Positions 43,141 through 54,000 of a stretch of 64,000 nt of DNA are shown here, in pieces. The first letter of the stretch is position 1, and each line of letters begins with the position of its first letter. The notes below the pieces were generated by a model. It was given only the letters and a program-made list of their open reading frames with translations. It did no database searches and was not told where the DNA came from. Source of the DNA: Aricia agestis (taxonomy: Eukaryota; Arthropoda; Insecta; Lepidoptera; Lycaenidae); contig NC_056415.1 in NCBI RefSeq assembly GCF_905147365.1, positions 12,232,001-12,296,000 on the forward strand, in the 5' to 3' direction. A program made the translations under genes and the position numbers.

Positions 43141-46100
43141 CTATTCTCGCACTCTCCTGATGATCGTTCTATAGCCTCTCCTGCCGGCCTTGTATATCAT
43201 CTCGTAGAGGTGGCCCTTGTCGTTGTACCACCGGACCGCGCCGTTGACTTTGAGGGCAGGTGCGCTGTTCCCGCTACTGGAATACGCGCCCTGCTCCGTC
43301 CGCGACGAACCGTCGCTGGCGTCGTAGCTGGAAAAGCAGAACATTTTGTTGTTCATGGACATCTTTTTTTAGAGCTTATAATATGACCTCACTGCTAGGC
43401 AAAGGCCTCCAAAAATCTATACTTAATATTAATAATGAAAGCCTGTCTGTATATTATATACGAGCTTTTGCCCGCGGCTTCGCTCGCGTTAAGAAATATT
43501 ATTATATACAAACTTTCATCCCCTATTTTAACCCCTTGGAGGTGGAATTGATCAAAATCCTTTCTTAGCGGATGCCTACGTCATATTATCATCTACCTGC
43601 ATGCCAAATTTCAGCCCGATCGGTCCAGTGGTTTGGGCTGTGCGTTGATAGATCACCATGTCAGTCAGTCACCTTTGAGTTTTATATATATAAGATTCAC
43701 GTTTAAATCACTGGACCCCGATTTAGGTGAAATTTTGTATAATAAGGGCACGGTTATATTTTGAGAATCAGAGCACGCCGCACGAGCATCAACAGCAAAT
43801 GAATTGCAGGTGGCCACAAAATTAAGTAAGTAATGCGAAAGGTAATAAATAGCTAGTTATAGCACACACTTTTACATACTTTAGGGTTCTGTAATCAACA
43901 AGCTACTCACGAAAGTTTTGCTTAATAGTAATAAAAAAAAAATCTAGGGAACATATTCAATTTCATTGCAAAAAAACAAAATAAAAACCAATATCAAATA
44001 ATCATTTCATTTCCTAAATAACTGAATTGAATAACGACAGTTTAATAACTCGAATTAAAATATCGAAATAAATAATGAACTGTCCGACCGTTATTAATGT
44101 TTTCGAATTAAATAACCGAAGTTATTAAACAATCCATCGTTGATTACGTAACACATTGTATAATGAACCTTGGTGCAACTGGAGGCAACTTCTTAAGCGT
44201 CTCTTATGTTCGGGCCACACTAACGTCAAACGCCGTTAATTATCGCGTTGTTGGACGTTAGCCGTAGGTGTAGCCACAATTTAACGCGATAATTTTCAAC
44301 GGCGTTTACAATGCCGTTTGCCGTTTGGCGATAGCTCTAGTGGCGGTTTAACGCGATGAAGCGGCCACACTACGTATCGTCACTGTGCGTTGAGAGCCCG
44401 ACGGGATCACACGAGTTGGCTTCGACTTGTTTGCATTCAAATCGCACGTTTTTTTAAATTTAAATACGCACTTTGGTTATGGGGTCTTCACTCCACTCTA
44501 GTTACTCCTAACGAGAAAGTAATTGCTTTTTTTTTTGAGATTTTGCAAACCGAACCATTTTTGTGGGATTCGACACTCAAAAGTTACGTGGAATGCAAAG
44601 TGATGCATGACGACGAATAATAGAATTATTACTTTTTGAAGAAATGAATTAACATTATAAAAAGATAAACGCGACTTCAAAATTGTACGTAATTTAGAAT
44701 TAAATCGCCCTACCTCCAAAACTACTGAACCAATTTTGATGCAACTTGCACTATTCCCTAAGTTGAACAATATCTAGTACAACAAAAAAAGATTTACTGA
44801 AATCGCAATAGTAGTTCCAGAGATATGCGAACACAAACATAAAAACATGCATACATACATAAATACCTACACTTTTGAAATATTTTGGCACATTTGTTCA
44901 GACGCTGATATACGAAAATTAGGCAGTTTTGGAATATTACATACATACGCGTCGAATTGATAACCTCATTTTTTTGAAGTCGGTTAAGTAAAATCAACGC
45001 CGTTTTCAACGCCGGTGGGCATTAAACGTTGACCGTTCAAGTGTAGCCACCCACTTTAACGCGTTAAAATTATCGCAATAATTGTCGCGTTGTTGGGCAT
45101 TGACGTTAAACGTTAGTGTGGCCCGAACATTACACTCTTTCATTTTATTTATTTTTTAATATTTTTTTTGAGGCTTTTGAAAATAAATAAATAAAATACG
45201 TTTATTTTAGGTAAAATATAACCCATAGAAAAATTCTTAAACTAGCAGGAAATAAATCTTATTAATTTCAATATTTGTTTCGTCGAGTGAGTGAGTTTAC
45301 CGGAGGCCCAATCCCCTACCCTATTCCCCTCTCTTCCCTCCCCTATTCCCTTCCCTTCCTTACTATATTAACCTATTCCCTCTTAAAAGGCCGGCAACGC
45401 ACTTGCAGCTCTTCTGATGCTGCGAGTGTCCATGGGCGACGGAAGTTGCTTTCCATCAGGTGACCCGTTTGCTCGTTTGCCCCCTTATTTCATATAAAAA
45501 AAAAAAAAATATTTGCCACCCTCTGGTGCACCGGATACATGCACGTGTGCATGGACCCAGTGCTTCAGTAGGGGGGGCCCTGTCCAGCTTATCACTGAGT
45601 ATTTTTAATACTACTATTTCAATTTGTAAAAAACCAAATGGCGTACATTTGCTTTGGTTAGGTTATGTTAGTCGTGATCTAGGTTTAACATACCGCGACC
45701 AAGTTAGGTAGGTCTGCTATCTGACATCTGCCTATCGACTTCTCTTATACTAAATGTTATATTGTCGGTGAATTCCATTGATATTCGTTTCATTTTATAG
45801 GGGGCAAATGTCAGCTGTAGATTTACTATAAAATCAATTCATTAATTGAATTGAATCTATTAATAAAGCATTATGTTTAATTGAATTTGGCGGCCTTGCA
45901 TAAAATTTTATAACTCTTACGATTTTTACCCAAGAATTTCGGGCTAATATACAAGTTTAAAGACACACCTGTTTATTATGTTAATAGAATTTGTCTATTA
46001 CCATAATTTTATAGCGTACAGGTTTGTGATTACGTCTGAGTCAGACGAAGGCGCCAAAATAAATGTATTTAGCGCCAAAAAGAATTTTATGCCAAATATG

Positions 46101-47968
46101 TTTTGAAGTAAACAAAGTGGGAAAAACCCGGTAGGTTCCTGTAGCAATGCCCTCATAGGTTTCAGGCGCGGTCCGAAGGGGGGAGGGGGGGTCACAGGGG
46201 ACATGACCCCCTCCCCCCATAATCTAAGGTCAAATTGAAAAATCTCAAAATCTTGCCAAATAATAAAAGGAAACTTCTAGATATCCTATATCAGCGATAA
46301 ATTTTTAGTGTAGTGACTAGTGAGGGACCCCCTCCAAAACTTCAGGCTGCGACCGCGCCGGATACTTAGGTTTTATGTTATTCATAGGCCAGATGCCTAC
46401 GTACAAACAACATCATCATTATTATTATTTTCTTTCCACGTACTTAAAAAGACGAGCTATCCTAAGAGATTTTTTGCATGTGCGATGGAACGAAAGTTCC
46501 AAGCAATGCACACGGAATACGTACATAGGTTTTTCATTTCATGAAACCAATTTTGACTCGGTTTATAAATATTCGCCCTATACGAACTTCCCAGTAAATT
46601 AAGCGCATAATTCTTGGTAATAAAATTCTATAAAGTTAAAAATAAAACCATTTAAGCCATATTTATACGGAGACATGCAAGATGAGTTTCACGTGGTTGA
46701 CATTCCGCCGTGTTTTTGCGGACAGGTAACACTTGTCGGTGAAGCTGTATTATCTCACATCTCGTTATTTCTTAACTTCTCATTACCACAGTACAAGAAG
46801 TATACAGTAAAATAAGGGTCAGTTTATAATGCTTTATTTTGCTACGTATAAATGCAAAGCAATATTTAGCAATATTTTTAAAGTAGTTTTTTTAACTGAA
46901 CTTTACTACTGCAGCAAAGAGTATAATATTAACCTCGTATCATACTGCACAAGAAGACACATTCAATATATTGAATTGACCGATTTCGACCGCTCTCGAT
47001 GTCTGGCTGGTAGTTCTTTTTGAATTGCTCATTTAAAAATGCATCCTAATGTTCCCATGTTACAATGTGAACTGACCCTAACAGCCGTGTCCTTGAAGCG
47101 ATTATAACTATAAATTAAAAATTATAAAAACCCCCGACATATTTTGTAATATCCACGTAATGCGCTTTTATTTAAGACTCCACTCGAGTATATTTGCAGA
47201 CATTCAGTAATTCTCTTCCACTTTCACCCCCCACAACTTTTAAACGGCTCAACAGATTTCCATCAAACATGTCAAAGAACACTCGCACGTAAATCACCAT
47301 TAATATAGAAAAAAAAACTAAATTGAAATCGGGCCGATTCATCCGTTCGGGAGCTTTGATGCTACAGACAGACAGAATTTAAAGACACGTCAAACTTGTA
47401 ACACCCTTCTTTTTGAGTCGGAGGTTAAAAAGTGAAGTTTATATTTTTTGTACATAAATTTATTGTGTCCATATTTTAACTCCTCAGTAGTCACGTAATG
47501 GGCCCTTTAAAATTTCTTTATTCTCGTTAATTGCGATTCAACGAACACACTAATTACTTGATGATTAAACTCGAATTAAAATTTTATCACATATTTGGTC
47601 AGGCTATTGAGGTTACTCATTGGACTCGTTTTGTCGAGGCTGCTTTATTTATCAGGAAAATTGTAAAAGCCCAAAAATCAATGTATAGCGATCTATTTGT
47701 ATTGATAAAATGCAACGACGAACTCGATTTATAGGCAGTTGGTGGCCCTACGTCATTTGGTCGCGTTATGTCAAACCCAGCCAGACAGATCACGACTAAT
47801 ACTGAATTGACATAACCCGACCAAATGACGAAGATCCGCCTGCCTATGAATTAATAAATTTAAAAAATGTACCACCGAAGGTACATAACACACACCACGA
47901 TAATATATAACCTACTCAATATAGCTACGGAATGTATTAAAATTTACTTCTCATGCACTCTGTATACC

Positions 47969-48043
<75 letters not shown>

Positions 48044-51000
48044 TTAAATTAAAAAATGCATCATGTTTTGTCACAAAAAATATCCAAAGTCAAACATTGA
48101 ACCTTCTCTTTTTTGTCGGTCAAATCATCTTTGTCATGTTGACATCCCGTTATGCCCAACGATGATGTGTGATGACATCGACATTATTGATGATGTATTG
48201 TTGTGTTAAAGATCATCATTATTATGCTCAATGCTCATAATGATGATTCTTACTGACATCACGTTCATAATAATCAATATTATATGACACATAAATCATC
48301 ATCACAATAAGTCATGTAAAGGGCTTTCTCCACGTTGGGCCGTGATGGATATTATGATTGCCTCTATGACAGTGAAGCAGCCTATACAAGGTGTAACAAA
48401 ACTAAGTGATAATACTGTATGTGTCTCTTTTATAGAGTTCACTGTAAAAGTAGCAGCGCTGAAAGAGCACATTTTTTTCTGTGATTTGTATGGGCAAGCG
48501 CACCCACGTCATGAATTTTTCCATACAAAGATGAAAAAAGTTACTCTTTCAGCGCTAGTACTTTCACAGCGAACTCTATTAATATAAAAAATAATACTTT
48601 AGGGTGTATATACAGTATACACACCCTAAAGTATTATTACTTAGTTTTATTATACCTGTATAGATAGACGATTTGTAAGTTGAAGCCTTAAAATAATTTA
48701 GATGTTTTCAGAGTTAACTAAATCTGACTCGAAATATTTGCAAAATTATTGTATGATTTTATTTAATTAGAAAATTGTTTATTTACTCGCACTGTGCTAA
48801 AATACAACCCTCTTAACCCATCAATCATATTATGAAAATATTTTGTGTCTGCGATACCCACGATGGAGCTTGTGGAGGATTAAATAATTGACAAATATTA
48901 TATACCCCTTTACATTTGTAATCGCTTGGCCATCATTTGCCAACGTGTAGAAGCATTATAAGTCAAAACCCATACATAATTATTACGGGAAAACGGCCCT
49001 AAACTTTTACTTATTATAATGGCGCCAACGCAACCACTTTCCCCGGGGGCCGGGACAATAGGGTCACGTAGTAACGGTCAAGGTGAGTAATGTCCGTTCC
49101 GGGTCATTATTGGGAGTTCATGTCGGAATGCCCATTGACATCAAGCTACAACGACGTCCGTGAGGTTGAGGAGTAAGCAGAGTAGACAGAGTAAGGATAG
49201 AAGATACTTGTAACATCAAAGAAATTTATTCATATAAGCAGTTGATGGACCTACGACATTTGGTCGAGTTTTGTCAAATTAAAATCGTGATCTATCGGCT
49301 GGGTTTTTACATAATACGACCAAATTACGTTGGTCTACCATCTGCCTATGAATCAACCTCGATAGTACATAATTAAAAAACTGCCTCATTAGAATGTTAC
49401 ATGCAGCTTAGATCGATTGCACTAGGATCTAAAAAAACTCCAGAGCTGAGTCTAGACTTAAAGAATATGTCACATAATATAAGCTAAATTGTACTAGAAA
49501 TTAGCATTGCCACGTTTGTCTTAGATTCAATAAAAATTATTATAAAAATTAATGCTTACGTAAATATTGTTAAAGTCAATAACCTCTTAATAAACTGATA
49601 TAAAGTCAATCCAAAAACCATCACCATAAATAAAAATATATCATTTTACACCAGAACACGTCATTAAAGATATTTTTAATTTATTGGTGAACAACTCGTA
49701 ATATTATTTAAATTTGCTCAAATTAATTAGAGATATTATGTAAATAAACATTCCCAAATGACTCAAATCCAATATTAATTTTAGGATTAAAAATATTTAC
49801 TGAGCGTCAAATATATTCTGTGAATGGACGGCAAATATTTGTTGACGGTGAATTAAGTGCATTCATATGTCAACACATATTAGTTTATCCTAAACTAATG
49901 ACAGAATTAAGGACGCTTCTTGGAATAGTTTAAACAAGAAAACGTGATCTTCTAAGGTAGGAAATCAAGAATCAGTGTTGTTAAAATATCTTGTAAAAAT
50001 ATATCTAGTTTAAAAATACAGTTATCTACTACTATTTCTAACTTGTAATGAACACAGTAATATTATGCTTAATTTGACATAATATTATATTCTCTTTCAC
50101 TCCATGCGACTCATAACACATCAAAGTCTGGGTTCCCTAGAACAATTTTTTGTTTACTATCAAGCTAATTTTTTGTGAGTAGCTTCATTTTGATAAGATG
50201 AACAACAATTTTATTTGCGAAAAATCTCGAAAGTGGTAGCTAACAGAGATAGAAAGGATTTCACACTTTGATTTGATGGTCCTAAAATATGGATTGTTCT
50301 GATAACTGAGTAAACCAAAGTCAAATAGTTAATAGCTTAACACCCTTGCTACAGATCCAAAGATTGACCATTCATTAAAAATAAAAAGAAGGGTCTAGGT
50401 ATGATTCTTGCATTATTTTTTCAATATTATCTTTAAAAAATAAAAGGTTTTATATGATCTTGTTACATCAACAACACACTTATGTCACAAAATACCTTTT
50501 ATTACGCATCATCTGAATTAATGTATAAAGTCAGCCCAATGTCGAACAAACAAACAAATAGACATATTGGTACTCGTGCCCTCTAGAATTGTCTCAAAGA
50601 AAATAATTAAAAAGTTAAAATACGCAAATGACGTAATGCAAAAGGACGACAACAAAATAGACTAGACACGGATATAGCATGGCTGTCAGCTAAATATCAC
50701 AATTATTTATGCGTCCGCCAAGACATAAATACTGTATACTTAGGTAATAACTAATAAGTAATAAATACCACTAAATACTAAATACTTTAACGCCTCCGTG
50801 GTCCAGTGACTTAGAGCGTGGCTCTTGACTCTCGGAGGTCCGAGATTCCCGCGTTGGAAACATGTTATTTCCAAGTTTGGTTAGGACAATGCAGGCTGAT
50901 CACCTGATTGTCTGACAAGTAAGATGATCCATGCGTCGGATGGGCATGTAAAAAGACGGTCCTGCGGCTGATCTCTCGCCAGTCGTCCGTCCCACTGCGT

Positions 51001-54000
51001 TATGAGAGTAAAGGAATAGTGCTCTTGTGTACTGCGCATACACTTGAGCACTATAAAATTACTCCTGCGTAGATACGCATTGAAATCAGGCCAGATGGCC
51101 TGATTTCAATGAAATGGGCCACAGTCACCGAAACCGGTGTATTATAATAAATACTAACTAATAAGTAATAACATTATAACGCAATTCATAAATATTATTA
51201 TGACAAATGTATCCTTATACGCAATACTACGTTGTATTTAACAATTGAATAGGATGTAAAATGAATATTATGATACAATAAAAGCTTATTTAAATTGAAA
51301 TAAAATTATTGTAATATTTGAATTTAAGGTCAAAAGTTACTTGTATCGAGTTTAACGGCTGATATTTAGACGAAATGGATGCGTAGCTCTTTATTAATGT
51401 TAGCAACTATTTATAAAATAGTATTACGCATTTTAATGCTAATAACTACTTTATATGCTACGCATTATTAATCTCGTAAGGTTTAAATGATTATTTTATA
51501 CTAAGTTAATTCCGACAAAACCCTTAGACCAAGATTATTTTGATACTTTACACTACACAGAGTATTAGACATCAACGCGCTCTATCTACATTATTATTTT
51601 TGAACGTGTAAGAAACACGATTTATATTTTTACTAGCGACCCGCCCTGTACTCGCACGGGTATAAAATATATTATAGCCTATGTCACTCACTGAAGAAAT
51701 GATTAAAATCGATTCAGTAGTTTTTAATTTTATTCATTACTATCCGTGGCCCGCATTGGTCGGTACCGCCGCAAAAGCTACGTACGTCCCGCAATTTTTA
51801 ATCTGTAATATCTTCGAAAATATTCATTTAAATCATATGCTGTAAAGGGCCATATTGATCTATATTAAATTAATAATGTATGTAAAGTATTTAATTGAAT
51901 AAGGATTATTGCCGTATTGGTTAAAATCGCTTCGAAAATTAGAAACTATTTGAAGTTAAAAGTAAATGACAAAAAAAATATATTGTGGGAGATCCATAAT
52001 AAATAGACATGCTATCGCGGAGTTTTCGATAAACCTTTTCATAGTGATTAGTGTACAATATTTAGTACATTATTCTGATAAATCTCGTAGGTTTCAGCCT
52101 GAGTTTGCAATGTAAGCGGAAAAAATGTAATTATTTATGACATCACATTAGAAACCCCAAAAATAACAGTATTTCTCCACTATTTAACGAATGTTATAAT
52201 AAACATACTTATAAACCTTCCTCTTTAATCACTCTATCTAATTCTAATAAAGAAAACCGCATCAAAATCCGTTGCGTAGTTTTAAAAATTAAAGGGAACA
52301 AAGGGACATGAGGGAAAAAAAGCGACTTTGCTTTATAATATTGATTAATACTTATATCTAAATCTGCAAGATACAAAATATTGAAAAATAATACATTATT
52401 TTCAATGAATTAAATTGAGTGTACATAATATAAGATCGTGCGTCTTAATATGTTTGACGACAATATTTTTTCATGCCCTATGTTATAGTAATAATAATAA
52501 TACTCCCCACACCGGTTTCGGTGACGGTGGCCGGTTTCATTGAAACCAGGCCAGGTACGCAGGAGTAATTTTATAGTGCCCAAGTGTGTGCGCAGTACAC
52601 AAGAGCACTCTCTATTCCTTTTACTCTCATAACCCAGTGGGACGGAAGACCGACACGACTGGCGAGAGATCAGGCGCAGGTCCGACTTTTTACATGCCCA
52701 TCCGACGCATGGATCATCTTACTTGTCTGACAATCAGGTGATCAGCCTGCATTGTCCTAACCAAACTTGGAAATAACATGTTTCCAACGCGGGATTCGAA
52801 CCCACGACCTCCGGAGTCGAGAGCGACGCTCTAACCACTAGACCGGAACGGAGGCGTTATGTCATAGTAATCATACTCTAAATATAATCATTAATAATTT
52901 TATAGGTATTTAACAAACAAAATATACCTAGTAGTCATACTTTTTTGTTAAGACTGAGGAACCTGTAAGCAGTGACTTTAGTAATAAAAGTCAGTTAAAT
53001 TACTTTTAAGAGCGTGTTACTTGAGTAATGATACTGCATATTAGTTAATGGTCATTAAATAAATTACTTATAATAATTAGGCATCATTTAACGTTATTCT
53101 ATTCCGTATCTACCTTGGTGTTATTATGTGGCAAAATATTATTTATTCAAATGTTACTGGCGGCAATTAGTGATCTGAATATGTAAGAAAAATATAAACA
53201 GACGAACATATTATAACCTCCTCCTTTTTGGACGTCGGTTAAAAAGAGGTTGAAATAATTAAGTGTATTTTGCTACGTTGTTGTGTGGTAACTTTGTGAA
53301 CAACATATTTTTCTACTTTAAGAAATACTGAAAATATGATGTATGTTTTAATATCTTTAATTGTTTTTATTTCATTTAGCTACTAAGGCCGGTATAAATA
53401 GTCAGTACTCAAGATGCATCTCGGTCTCAAGACACGGTTCAGGCTCTGTGATTGGTTGGCTGTCAAAATTTGGACCAATCACAGAGCCGAACCGCGTCTT
53501 GAGACCGGGTCGCATCTTGAGTACTGACTATTTATACCAGCCTAAGAGCTACGAAAAAAAATAAGATGTGGATCTGGAAATATGTCGGAATTCAATTCAC
53601 AAATAATACCCAAACAATAACATTCTAGAATTGAATGTTGTATGTAAATTAATAGTAAATACACGTTTTTGACTCCAGTTTTTGTTTTTTTTATAGAATG
53701 AATATTTTAAGAATTGCTAGATGTGTTTATCTTATTTTACATTCATTTGTTGTTTCATCAATGTGAGCAGGAATATTTTGTGACTTTAATCCGGGAACTT
53801 AATAAGTAAATTCAGGTTAAGACTTACCTACATTTGTAACTAGTAACTACAAAGTTTAGGTAAAGTTAATCTACACTAGTATTTCAAATGCTAAGGTAGG
53901 TATGTCTGTCTTTTAACTCTGGATATATTTTACAGTATCACTTCGACGAGTGTTAAATCTAAGTTTATTTTTAACAAGCATCGGTAATTTAAGGACACGA

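Noticed and set aside
43260..43568. 102-codon plus-strand frame
   Set aside because: Antisense to gene D exon 3 and then enters an RTE tail.
47953..48165. Open frame with a second Ile-Tyr run
   Set aside because: Also a translated (TA)n array.
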